DNA of 64,000 nucleotides from NCBI GenBank assembly GCA_016858145.1, contig JAEHOE010000105.1, positions 248,001 through 312,000 of the forward strand. The letters run 5' to 3'. The stretch's first letter is position 1. Every line of letters begins with the position of its first letter. The notes under the pieces were generated by a model, which was not told the DNA's origin, did no database searches, and saw only the letters and a program-made list of their open reading frames with translations. Positions 44,740 through 55,827 of this stretch are shown here, one piece after another. The DNA is from Edaphochlamys debaryana (taxonomy: Eukaryota > Chlorophyta > Chlorophyceae > Chlamydomonadales). The translations under genes and the position numbers were made by a program.

Positions 44740-46690
44740 GAAGGCGGAGGCGTACGGCGCCACCGCCGCCGAGACAGGCGAGCGCCCGGGAGCGGACACA
44801 CGAGGCGCCGCCTCCGCCAAGGCAGGCGAGCTGCCGAGGGCAGAGGCATGAGGCGCCGCCGCCGCCAAGGCAGGCGAGCTGCCGAGGGCAGAGGCATGAG
44901 GCGCCGCCGCCGCCAAGGCAGGCGAGCTGCCGAGGGCAGAGGCATGAGGCGCCGCCGCCGCCAAGGCAGGCGAGCTGCCGAGGGCAGAGGCATGAGGCGC
45001 CGCCGCCGCCAAGGCAGGCGAGCTGCCGAGGGCAGAGGCATGAGGCGCCGCCGCCGCCAAGGCAGGCGAGCTGCCGAGGGCAGAGGCATGAGGCGCCGCC
45101 GCCGCCAAGGCAGGCGAGCTGCCGAGGGCAGAGGCATGGGGCGCCGCCGCCGCCAAGGCAGGCGAGCTGCCGAGGGCAGAGGCATGAGGCGCCGCCGCCG
45201 CCAAGGCAGGCGAGCTGCCGAGGGCAGAGGCATGAGGCGCCGCCGCCGCCAAGGCAGGCGAGCTGCCGAGGGCAGAGGCATGGGGCGCCGCCGCCGCCAA
45301 GGCAGGCGAGCTGCCGAGGGCGGAGGCATGAGGCGCCGCCGCCGCCAAGGCAGGCGAGCTGCCGAGGGCAGAGGCATGAGGCGCCGCCGCCGCCAAGGCA
45401 GGCGAGCTGCCGAGGGCAGAGGCATGAGGCGCCGCCGCCGCCAAGGCAGGCGAGCTGCCGAGGGCAGAGGCATGAGGCGCCGCCGCCGCCAAGGCAGGCG
45501 AGCCGCCGAGGGCAAAGGCATGAGGCGCTGCCGCCGCCAAGGCAGGCGAGCCGCCGAGGGCGGGGGCATGAGGCGCCGCCGCCGCCAAGGCAGGCGAGCC
45601 GCCGAGGGCGGAGGCATGAGGCGCCGCCGCCGCCGAGGCAGGCGAGCTGCCGAGGGCGGGGGCATGAGGCGCCGCCGCCGCCAAGGCAGGCGAGCCGCCG
45701 AGGGCAGAGGCATGAGGCGCCGCCGCCGCCAAGGCAGGCGAGCTGCCGAGGGCAGAGGCATGGGGCGCCGCCACCGCCAAGGCAGGCGAGCTGCCGAGGG
45801 CAGAGGCATGGGGCGCCGCCGCCGCCAAGGCAGGCGAGCTGCCGAGGGCAGAGGCATGAGGCGCCGCCGCCGCCAAGGCAGGCGAGCTGCCGAGGGCAGA
45901 GGCATGAGGCGCCGCCGCCGCCAAGGCAGGCGAGCTGCCGAGGGCAGAGGCATGACGCGCCGCCGCCGCCAAGGCAGGCGAGCTGCCGAGGGCGGGGGCA
46001 TGAGGCGCCGCCGCCGCCAAGGCAGGCGAGCTGCCGAGGGCAGAGGCATGAGGCGCCGCCGCCGCCAAGGCAGGCGAGCTGCCGAGGGCGGGGGCATGAG
46101 GCGCCGCCGCCGCCGAGGCAGGCGAGCTGCTGAGGGCGGGGGAAGTGGCGCCGCCTCCGCCAAGGCAGGCGAGCCGCCGAGGGCGGAGGCATGAGGCGCT
46201 GCCGCCGCCAAGGCAGGCGAGCCGCCGAGGGCGGGGGCATGAGGCGCCGCCGCCGCCAAGGCAGGCGAGCCGCCGAGGGCGGAGGCATGAGGCGCCGCCG
46301 CCGCCGAGGCAGGCGAGCTGCCGAGGGCGGGGGCATGAGGCGCCGCCGCCGCCAAGGCAGGCGAGCCGCCGAGGGCGGGGGCATGAGGCGCCGCCGCCGC
46401 CGAGGCAGGCGAGCCGCCGAGGGCAGAGGCATGAGACGCCGCCGCCGCCAAGGCAGGCGAGCCGCCGAGGGCGGGGCATGAGGCGCCGCCTCCGCCAAGG
46501 CAGGCGAGCTGCCGAGGGCGGGGGAAGTGGCGCCGCCGCCGCCAAGGCAGGCGAGCCGCCGAGGGCGGGGGCATGATGAGGCGCCGCCGCCGCCGAGGCA
46601 GGCGAGCCGCCGAGGCAGGCGAGCCGCCGAGGGCGGGGGCATGAGGCGCCGCCGCCGTCGAGGCAGGCGAGCTGCAGAGGGTAGACGCAC
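44740..46690. repeat. 48-bp minisatellite, about 38 copies
   Basis: The unit is 48 bp: aggcatgaggcgccgccgcc, then gccaaggcaggcgagctgccgagggc. Copies differ at a few fixed positions (ctg/ccg, cag/cgg, aag/gag), giving blocks of variant types. Since 48 is a multiple of three and the unit lacks stops in several frames, very long open frames arise on both strands (up to about 900 codons). These are composition artefacts unless transcription evidence says otherwise. Confidence 0.92.
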
Positions 46691-49629
46691 AAACCGCCGC
46701 CGCAGGAGCAGGCGGAGATACGCCCTCCTTGCAGTCGCCCAGGGCGGTTGGCACAAAGCGCTGACGGTTTCCGAAGACTGGGTGAAACTTACGTGCAGCC
46801 TGAATCCGCCCGTGGCGCCTAGTCCGGAGACGCCAAAGGGACGGAGGGGGCACGACAGCAAACACCCTAATGCTGGCGCAGGGGAAGGGAAGGCGCCTCC
46901 AGGCAATTCCCCCCCTCCTCTCCCAGTCTGAACGGCATGCGGTCCTGGTCGCACGCCGCCAGAGACCGATGGTGTTCCACACCAGTGGCCGCTCACCCCC
47001 TCTGCTGAGAGCAGCGAGGGCTCAAAGTCCGACTGCTGACGCAGTCTCGGGCGCATGGGACCCAGGAGGAGTCCCAGAGGCGCCAGGAGCAGCACTCGAT
47101 TCCACGAGTCTGTCCTAGCTCAGGGGCCGCGCCAGGCCGCACTCCCGGCGGCGCAAGAGGCGCAGCCACCCGATGCAGAAGGGACGCCGAGGGGTAGTGT
47201 CACCAATGCTGGGCGCTCAGGCAGCCTCGGACAAGCGCTCAAAGCGCCCCCGCAGGCGCAGGGCGCCAGGGTGGGCGCTTAAGCCGTAGGCATCACCGCT
47301 GCAGGCCGCGACAGGCCGCCGCGGGGGGCGCCGCACTCAACATCCACCGCATGAGGCGCCGCAACCTCCAAGCTGGCGCAGCGCCACGGCGCTGCGGTGC
47401 CAAGGGCAACCCAGGCAGCGCCTCTGCCAGTGGGACGCCCGAGAGTCGGGCTGCACCCAGCAGGCTGAATGCTGTCAGCACGGCGGAAAGGCAGCAAGGG
47501 CACCGGGCCGCACTCCACGGCAGGCCCAAAGACGGGGAACAGCCGCTCGTTGACGCCGTTAGGCAACAGATACTGCACGCCAATGGCGCCAGGCACCGGC
47601 TTCGGGCCCGCCCGTGGGGCCGCCATGCCATGCAGCTGCCCCCGCCAGCGCCGCTCGCCCCCCCCCCCAGTCATGGCCGTAGACTGGGCCAAGAAGGGAG
47701 GCGGGATGCGCCTTGGAGTGGGACAGTGCCGGCGAGCGGCAGCCATCAGCGGCCGCAGGCTCAAGGCCGGCGTGACGTCCCAGCCGCCAAGGGTGCTGCC
47801 GCTGCGGAAGCGGTCGCTAGGACCACGCCGTGATCCCCGGTGGCTCTGCAGCTGGAGACCGCGGCAAGCTTCGCAACCTCGCCGCAAGACGCGTGGCTTC
47901 ACTGCCAGCACAGCGGCGAGACGGCCCCTCAGGGCCCGCCAGGGCTCCCGACCGTGCTCAGGGCTGCAGGCCAGGAGAGCCCGGGCAGGACCAAGGGCTG
48001 GCCCGGCAAAGCACCAGTCGTAGATGCACACGGAGCACAGGTTGACACCCAGCGCCCTTGGCCGATCTGGCGTGGTGATGACGACGTACGAACCGAGGGG
48101 CTCAGCTCTCGCCCCCGTGGGGGCAGCAGGCGTCAGGGCCACCCGGCATCGGAACGTGGCCAAGCACACCGCAGGCGTTCGGCCGACGCTCGCTTGTGCT
48201 GGCGCCGTGCTGCAAGGTTGCCACGGCGGAAACCACTGGGAGTCCCGGCAGAGCCACAGCTCAACCTCCAGGCAATGTTGGCGCGGAAGCGGAGCCAGGC
48301 GCCCGAAACAACCGAGCCAGCCCGCCGCCCCGAGACCGCTGCCTCAAGGCCGCTGGCCCACGCCCGTCTCAGGCCCATCTCAGGCCCAGAACGGCACTTT
48401 ACCCGTGGCAGAGAACGCACAGCGCAGTGAGCCCCGATGGACTGGACCCGCCCCAGGCGAGGCCCGATGGGCCGGGGTTCCAGTCCAAGCACGCGGCACG
48501 GGACCATAGGCACCGGGCGGACCCTGGTACCATGCGCCACATGGCCACCGCCTGGGGTCAATCGCTGTGAGGCCAGCGCAGCCGGGTGCCTGCCGCTGGC
48601 AGCGCCGCCCGCCGGCACAAGCCACCTGGAGCCCTTCCGCCATTTGCTGGACCCTCCAACCAACAACAGGGGGCCAGGGAGGGCGGTGGAGCCACAGGCC
48701 GCCGGTAGCGCGCAGGGCGAGACGGCGTTGGCATTGGCGTGGGCTGACGCTCAAGAGGCTGAGGCCGTAGGACAGGAACCGGCCCGCCAGGCGCGACAAA
48801 GCCGGCAGAGGACGCCGGGTGGTAGGGCGCAAGCTGGCGCGGCAACGCCATGATGGCTGCTGGGCGCCAAGTGACTGCGCCAAGGGCGTGCATCTGGAGT
48901 GGGGCCCAGCCGCGCGGTCTGCACGCCAGGTGGAGGAAGCAGCAGAAGCCGCGGGGGCCGCAGAAGCCGAGGGCCGTAGCCCTAGCTCCCCCCCCTTCTG
49001 CGGCGACCGTGGCACGCCCCCTGGCGTATCTGGGCGTCAGCCTCTTCCTCATCTATGTTGATGCCCAGCCAGGGGGTCAACAAAGCTGTTGTTTGTTGCC
49101 CCCGAGTGGCCGGACTCGGAGTCAGACTCCGTATCCTCCTCCGACTCCTCTCCCGGAGTGGAGTCGTCCGAGGGTGCGCCTGCGGCGCCGGGGGCGGGCT
49201 GCGGTAGCTCCTCTCCCCCTCCCTCGGGAAAGTCCAGCCAGGCAGCAGCGCGGCCGGAAGCTGCGAGGCGGCTGAACCAACAACCGCCAGACCTGCTGGT
49301 ATACACGGCCTGACCAGCGCAGGGCACGATGACACTGCGCAGGTACCAAAGCCATCCAGGGGGGTGAAGACGCCTTGAGCAGCCGACCCCCCAACTGGAG
49401 GCTGAACATCCTTCTCGCCCAGAAGTGCGCCCTCACCCAGGGGGGATGGAGCGTCACAAGGCAGCAGATAGACGGCTGGCGCTGGAGTTGACAAATCTTT
49501 GTACGGGCGCCAGGAAGCGCAGGCCCACTCACTTGGCCAGCGACCGCCAGGCGGCACCCCAGGCCGAGGCTGACGGAGGCCACCAGCCATTACGGAGGCG
49601 GTGAGAGTTGCAGGGCAAGCCGCCCACAG

Positions 49630-50093
49630 CCGACGGAGGCCAAAGACCGTGGCGGCGGCGTCGCGCCGCCGCAAGGCCCGCAACGCGGGGCCCACGGAGG
49701 CCCACGGCCGTGGCGGCGGTACCACACCGCCGCAAGGCCCGCAACGCAGGGCCGACGGAGGCCAAAGGCCATGGCGGCGGTACCACACCGCCGCAAGGCC
49801 CCCAACGCGGGGCCCACGGAGGCCCACGGCCGTGGCGGCGGTGTCGAGCCGCCGCAAGGCCCGCAACGCAGGGCCGACGGAGGCCAAAGGCCATGGCGGC
49901 GGTATCACACCGCCGCAAGGCCCGCAGCGCGGGGCCCACGGAGGCCCACAGCCGTGGCGACGGTATCACACCGCCGCAAGGCCCGCAGCGCGGGGCCCAC
50001 GGAGGCCCACGGCCGTGGCGGCGGTATCACACCGCCGCAAGGCCCGCAGCGCGGGGCCAACGGCGGCCCACGGCCGTGGCGGCGGTATCACGA
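49630..50093. repeat. 61-bp minisatellite, type 1 units
   Basis: About seven to eight copies of a 61-bp unit (gccgacggaggccaaaggcc, then a ggcggtaccacaccgccgc hairpin and aaggcccgcaacgc). Each unit contains the self-complementary pair gcggcggt/accgccgc. 61 is not a multiple of three, so the frame rotates from unit to unit. Confidence 0.85.
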
Positions 50094-50895
50094 GGCCGAC
50101 GTAGGCCGAAGACCGTGGCGGAGGCGGCTCGAAGCCGCAGGGCCCGCCGCACGAGGCCGACGGAGGTCGACGACCGTGGCGGAGGCGGCTCGAAGCCGCA
50201 GGGCCCGCCGCACGAGGCCGACGGAGGCCGAAGACCGTGGCGGAGGCGGCTCGAAGCCGCAGGGCCCGCCGCACGAGGCCGACGGAGGTCGACGACCGTG
50301 GCGGAGGCGGCTCGAAGCCGCAGGGCCCGCCGCACGAGGCCGACGGAGGCCGAAGACCGTGGCGGAGGCGGCTCGAAGCCGCAGGGCCCGCCGCACGAGG
50401 CCGACGGAGGCCGAAGACCGTGGCGGAGGCGGCTCGAAGCCGCAGGGCCCGCCGCACGAGGCCGACGGAGGCCGACGACCGTGGCGGAGGCGGCTCGAAG
50501 CCGCAGGGCCCGCCGCACGAGGCCGACGGAGGCCGACGACCGTGGCGGAGGCGGCTCGAAGCCGCAGGGCCCGCCGCACGAGGCCGACGGAGGCCGAAGA
50601 CCGTGGCGGAGGCGGCTCGAAGCCGCAGGGCCCGCCGCACGAGGCCGACGTAGGCCGAAGACCGTGGCGGAGGCGGCTCGAAGCCGCAGGGCCCGCCGCA
50701 CGAGGCCGACAGAGGCCGAAGACCGTGGCGGAGGCGGCTCGAAGCCGCAGGGCCCGCCGCACGAGGCCGACGGAGGCCGAAGACCGTGGCGGAGGCGGCT
50801 CGAAGCCGCAGGGCCCGCCGCTCGAGGCCGACGGAGGCCGACGGCAGCGGCGGAGGCGGCTCGAAGCCGCAGGGCCCGCCGCACGAGGCTGACGG
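50094..50895. repeat. 61-bp minisatellite, type 2 units
   Basis: About thirteen near-identical 61-bp units (cgaggccgacggaggccgaa, then gaccgtggcggaggcggctc). Each carries the hairpin gcggct-cga-agccgc. It follows type 1 without a gap and has the same period, so the two are diverged versions of one array. Confidence 0.9.
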
Positions 50896-53607
50896 GTCAT
50901 TTACAGGGTCAAGCCCACCTGGCGGAGCCCACGAGTTGCGCCGGGGCTCGGCACTTCACGGCGCCGGCGTCACCGACGCCGGCGTGCCATAGTCCGTCGC
51001 CGCCTCTGAGCGCTCATCCGGCGAGCGTCCACACGAGCCCCTCCGAAAGAGAGGCCCCCTGGTCGCCTGCTGCGCTGCCGCCCAGGCCTGCTGACTGCTA
51101 TTCCCCCCAAGCTGCCCGACAGCCCTGGCTCCGGCGCTGTCAGAGGGACGAACTTCTCGTCGCTAGGCCGGGGAGCGCGTCTCACGTCCCGTTGACTGGA
51201 CTCGGCTGCTGCTGCAGCGTGATCTTCAGCGCCGGAAGCAGCCCCTGGCATCTCGCCAGATCCAGCTGCCTGCATCCCTCTTCAGCCGGCCAGGGTGTTG
51301 TGCATCAAGCTGTGCCTCGGGCGAGCCGGTGGCTGTGCATGGGCTGTCGGAGGCCAAGCCGGGGAAGAGTCCGGCGGAAGGCCGTGCAGTCGGCCAGAGC
51401 GGCGCAAAAGCTCCGCCCAAGCTCAATCTAGTGCATCGTGCTGCCAAGCCCCAACCCCCCCGCGGGGTCGGGTCACTACTGGGGTTCGGGCCCCCTAATG
51501 ATCGGAGGGCCCCACCTCCGTCGCGGGGACCCTGATAGCACCGCCGGGGTGCTTGCTGACGCCTCCAACGGTGGCTCCCCTGGCAGGGCTCGCTTCGGCG
51601 GCGGCAGCTACCGCGCCCTTCGCGTAAGCCCCCCAGGGCGGGGTCTCTACATCGGTGGCACTAACCGCGCTCGCCGCGTTGGCCCGAGCTGCCGCGCGTG
51701 GCCAGTCTTAGGAGCCTGCAGGCCCCGCGGCTGACTCGCCCCCTTGGGCCGCACCCGGCGTCCCGCCCCTGCCAGTGGCAGGCAGTCCTGGAGCAGCACA
51801 GTGGACTGGGCTGGGGCAGGACACCACGCCTGGGATGCCGCGCTGCTGCTTGAAGCACAGTGTCTGAGCTCGAGAAGGGAGCGTTTTGCGATGCTGGTGC
51901 CGCTCAGGGGCTGTGGCGGTGCACGTGCACCTGGCGTCATGCGACGGGAGTCGGCTGGGAGCAGGCCCGACGGCGCGAGCAGTCGGTAGGGACCGCGATG
52001 CCCGGCTGCGGGGCTGAGCCCACTACCGCTGCCCATACTCGGCCGAGCAGTCACACGCCAGCCCCCACTTTCGCGGCCCAGCTTCCACTTCCGAGCGACC
52101 CCATGGCAGGTCCGACACGCACCCAGCAAAGCGGAGGGCAGCCGCAGCGCCCTCAGGGACTTGTTCGGTGCCCCGCCAGCAGAGAGGCCCGTGGCGGGGA
52201 CCCCCGAGCGCCCTGCCCTGCGCCAGCCACCATCCGGGCTGCGGCGCCGGGTCCCGCGGGCCCCCAGGGCAATGGCTCCGGAGCGGCCCCGAGGGCTCCC
52301 GCTAAGGCCTGCCGGCTGACTAAGTGCCCCTGAGGTTGGACCCCTCACTCACTGCCGGCTCAACCCCGCCAAGGCCGGGTAGCACGCTTGACGGGGCAGC
52401 ATGCGGTCCCGAGGCAGCTGCTGCGGCGGGCGCCGCTGCAGCAGCCCCAGGCAACACGGCCGCTCACGCGTGCCATGACCCCGAGCCCCGGTGGGAAGCG
52501 GGCCAGCGAGCACGACGTAGGCCATCTGGCGAGGGCGTGGGCTGAGGGGTGGCTCATCCTCGGACTGACATCCCTCCGAGTGCGCCAAGGTATGGCCACC
52601 CCCAGCAGCCGCCCGGCTCCATGCGGGTAGAATCCCCATGAGCCTGCCCCGCTGGCACACTGCGCGGCAGCCAGAGAGGCGCATCGGCGAGCAGAGGACG
52701 GAGCCCAGCACCCCTCGCTCCCCGCGAGGGGGCGAGGCTGGGCTCCTGCCTCGCTAGAGGTTCCCGTGTACCACCAGGAACTGGGAGCGTGCGCGCACCC
52801 CCGGCGGTGCCCTGTTGGTGGGCCAGCACCCGCAGCAGCCGGCTGCTGCTAGCGGGGCTGGAGTCCGACTATAGGGGGTCGCTTCGGCAGCGGCCTGCGC
52901 CGCGCCATGCGCGGGGGGCCCCTTCTGAGGAGGAGTACCTTCCCCAGTCCCAAACGCTAGACCAACGCGTTGGAGACTATGGAGCGCGGCCTGCGGATGG
53001 CAAGGTGACTGACCCGGTTGTCAGCCCTCGCCCTAACTCCGTAGGACAAACAGCCTACTCGTCGTCGCGGCCCGGGAGCGCGACTGCCCCGCCGCCCCAC
53101 TCGGCCGAGGGGCCTACCGGGGGCGGCACGCGGCCGCGCGACTTAGTCGCCAACTTTCGAGCTGTGTCCACTCGGCGGCACGACAAGTGGCTCAGTCTCC
53201 GTAAGCGCGGCCTTCAAGCCCAGGTTCGCGTGCTGCAAGTTCCCTCGGGGGGCTCGCGAGCAATTCCGCCGCTCGCGCCGCTGACTTATGCAGTAGAGGC
53301 CCGACTGGACCAGCTTCCCAACCCTTCGGCACGCAGCGGAAGAGCTGAGGTTTTGGAGGGCGGGCCGACCAGACCCTCCAGTGCCGAGTGCTGCCTCGTT
53401 AGCCTGAGCGCTAACTTCGGGGTCAGCACCCGCACGCTTGCTGCCCTCCGCCACAACAAGCGCCCGGCCTAGTTCGCCAGTTCCCGCAAGCGGCTGGTCG
53501 GGCGTCCCCGACGACACCTAGCGAGCTGCCCAGTACCCGGCCGAGTACCGAGCTTCCTCCGGTTGCCCTGCTGGTTGATCGTGACCTAGCAGGGGACCTT
53601 CCTCGAG

Positions 53608-54230
53608 CAGTGCTGGTTTCGCCCGGTCCAGAGACGCGCCCCCGGTGCTGCAAGTCACTCGTCGGCAGGATTGCGCACGCGCTCCTGGCGCTCACCGTCG
53701 CTCTATATGGCCGTGTCAGTCAATTCACCATAGGTCAGAGGGTTGGAAGCCAGCTGGTGGGATGGCTTGGCTCCGAGCCTCTCCTGGAGGCGACCGTGAT
53801 GGTAGAAATGCCAACCTAGAGGCACATGGGACGGGTATCGCGGCCTGTCCACTGTTCCAAGTGCTCGAGGAAGGTGCCGCTCAGCGGCACCTTCGCCTGC
53901 CAAGGAGGCGCGGCCGGCCTCCCGCCGCCGTACAAGTCGTGCCATATGCAAGCGCATGCACCCCGGCTCCACCGGCCTCTCCAAGTCCCCACGACCTCAG
54001 CCTTCGGGCCCAGAGTACGAGATGGGCCCCGCCTGCGCTCCCATGGCGAGTGGCACTAGCACGTGGCCACGGCAGCTCCCTGTAGCTGAGCCCCCACCGC
54101 TCCAGCTCACACAAGACTCTCTAAGGACGCACAGTGGCAACCCGCTCGTCCCCTGCACCTCAACCGCCACCGAATAACCCTCAACGGTCAGACGGTTGCC
54201 CGCAAACAGGACGTGCCCACAAATACGCCT
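53608..54230. repeat. Source or sister copy of the 39.0-kb insertion
   Basis: Matches 39006-39633 with apparently one mismatch, in the same orientation. It includes an 11-bp perfect inverted repeat with a 1-nt loop (aaggtgccgct/agcggcacctt, about 53872-53894). At its right edge the similarity stops exactly after cgcctgac, as in the other copy. Confidence 0.85.
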
Positions 54231-54240
54231 GACATCCCTG

Positions 54241-55473
54241 CCGCTTGACGTCACCAGTCTGCCTTGGACTCCGGTTCTCCTCACACTTGCACACGCAAAG
54301 GCTTGGTTCGACAGCTTACTTCTGTGCCCCCAATATGTCCAGCAACAGCATCATTCCGCGCCAAGCTGTGTGTCCTGATCCAGGGGTGCCGCCTCCGCTG
54401 TGCTACCGCCGCTGCAGTCTCCTCAAAAGTCGTTCCTTGTTGCCACCAGCGTGATCCACCCATCAGCACCCTATCCTGCTGCTACCGGAAGGGTCGTTTC
54501 CCGCCAAGCCGGAGGAAGCACCACCCGGCAGGCCACGCCGCCTCCGGGCTGTGTCGGCCCATAGACGCAACAAGGCTCCCAGGTCCCAGCTGTCGAGTTG
54601 CGGCTTCAGCAGAAAGGCTGCATCCCCGTCAAGTCCCCGCCAACGTCATCCAGCCGTGCACCCTTCCTGCCTCCACCCTGCCACCACCCTGCTTCTCCCA
54701 TGCCCCCCGGCCCCGGCATGGGTCTCCCGCGCTCAATGTTTTCACCCTTCCCTCGCCTCTCCACCCCTCAGGCAGCTCCAGCCGCTCCAGCCAACGCCAC
54801 CGAACAGCTCGCCAGCGCAGATGAACGTTACCCCAGTAAGCCGGCGTTGCGGCCCCCGTGCCCACGCCCAGCCCGTTTGCGACCCCTGGCGATCCTGCGC
54901 TGCGCCACCCAGCCCTTCCTGGCCCCCTGCTTGCCCTGTTCGCCTGTCAGCCGACCCTGTCGCGACACCACTCCATAGCAAAACTCTTGGGCCCGCAGCT
55001 GCGCGTGCACTTCCTCCCTCCCAGCCTTTGCCCCTCCTCACTTGCACTCAGCCCCTCCCCAGCCTTTCCCCAGCCACGCAGCCCCGTGCGCAGCCAGCCG
55101 CGGATGCGTGCCTGCGGTGCGTGCCTGCGGTGCGTCAGCACGTCTTGACAACGGTCTACGGACAGCCGCCCTGCCAGCACTCGGATTGGGTTGGGTTGGG
55201 TCCGTCGTGTGTGTGCGGTTGGCTGGCCGCTTCTTGGCTCCGGGCTGTGGTGCCCAACTCCCAAAACTACCCTCTCCGTTTGCCGCCTGGTGTCGAGCTA
55301 GATAGCTGCACGCGGGATGGGTCCGGGTGGGATGGGCTTCCCTCTGCCGTACAGCCGCCAGCCCTACACACACACCTCTGTTGGCACTCATTCTTTCCCC
55401 CGGCATAGCACACACACCGCATTACAGCTTACTGCATCTGCTACTACGGCTCACACAGCTTCTTCTTCACTAC
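54241..55473. other. Non-coding stretch between repeat block and next exon
   Basis: C-rich spacer with Pro/Ser-biased open stretches. There is a short duplication of gcgtgcctgcggt near 55108-55135. No recognisable gene. If the first exon at 55474-55545 belongs to the gene at 40.8-41.8 kb, this is intron. Confidence 0.4.
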
Positions 55474-55545
55474 CTCCAGGATTTGCTCTTCTGGCATCGG
55501 GACCGCGGCCATTTGCACGCACTCCGCCGGGGACCTCGACACCAT
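55474..55545 (-). CDS. Candidate first exon of the gene at 40.8-41.8 kb
   Basis: An ATG at 55545 opens 24 codons (MVSRSPAECVQMAAVPMPEE, then QILE) ending at a gtagtg donor in phase 0. The micro-exon GKDGFNVFA at 41752-41778 begins in phase 0 on the same strand, so the two could be joined across about 13.7 kb. If no splicing occurs, the frame reads nine more codons to a stop. Joining is an inference from phase and composition only. Confidence 0.35.
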
Positions 55546-55827
55546 GAGTGGCTCAGGAAAGTAGGCTTCCAATAAGGGCCGTCGCGCGCTTCCCATAGCA
55601 TGCCCATGTCTGCTAGCCGCTCTCAGCTGCATCCCCGACTACATCGTCTGCGCGTACCGCTCCGTGTAGTGCTAGAAAGCCCCGTTGCTTGTGTGCTACG
55701 CGGGGGCTATGCCCGCATCCCCGTCAAGTTGCGCGCCCAGTCCCCCGTCGCGCCTCCCCAGTCCGTTCCTCAGCCCTTCCCCAGGCGCTTCCCCGGTTTG
55801 CGCGCCTTGCGCCGCCTAGACATTGAT

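Larger units (their letters stand above)
42090..54240 (-). mobile_element. Large decayed retrotransposon-like block with embedded minisatellites
   Basis: A block of about 12 kb of GC-rich DNA without intron-split host genes. Coding remnants read mainly on the minus strand: an integrase-core-like segment (GLSYRWGVDLAGPL, 43210-43370) and an acidic Ser-rich tail ending DSESGHSGATNNSF (about 49090). It contains two extensive minisatellites (44740-46690; 49630-50890), and its right end (53608-54230) matches the fresh insertion at 39006-39633. I see no intact reverse transcriptase and no long terminal repeats, so class and borders are tentative; it may be several nested elements. Confidence 0.5.

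Noticed and set aside
44259..47095. Very long open frames (700-900 codons) on the minus strand and over 400 codons on the plus strand
   Set aside because: They run through the 48-bp minisatellite, whose length is a multiple of three and which lacks stops in several frames. The products are 16-residue repeats without a domain.
50094..50895. CRISPR-like regular repeats
   Set aside because: Units are contiguous and nearly identical along their whole length, with no unique spacers, and the DNA is eukaryotic nuclear.
49608..51431. A 600-codon Arg/Ala/Pro-rich open frame over the 61-bp array
   Set aside because: The period is not a multiple of three and all frames are open because the unit lacks stops. 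There is no protein-like signature.
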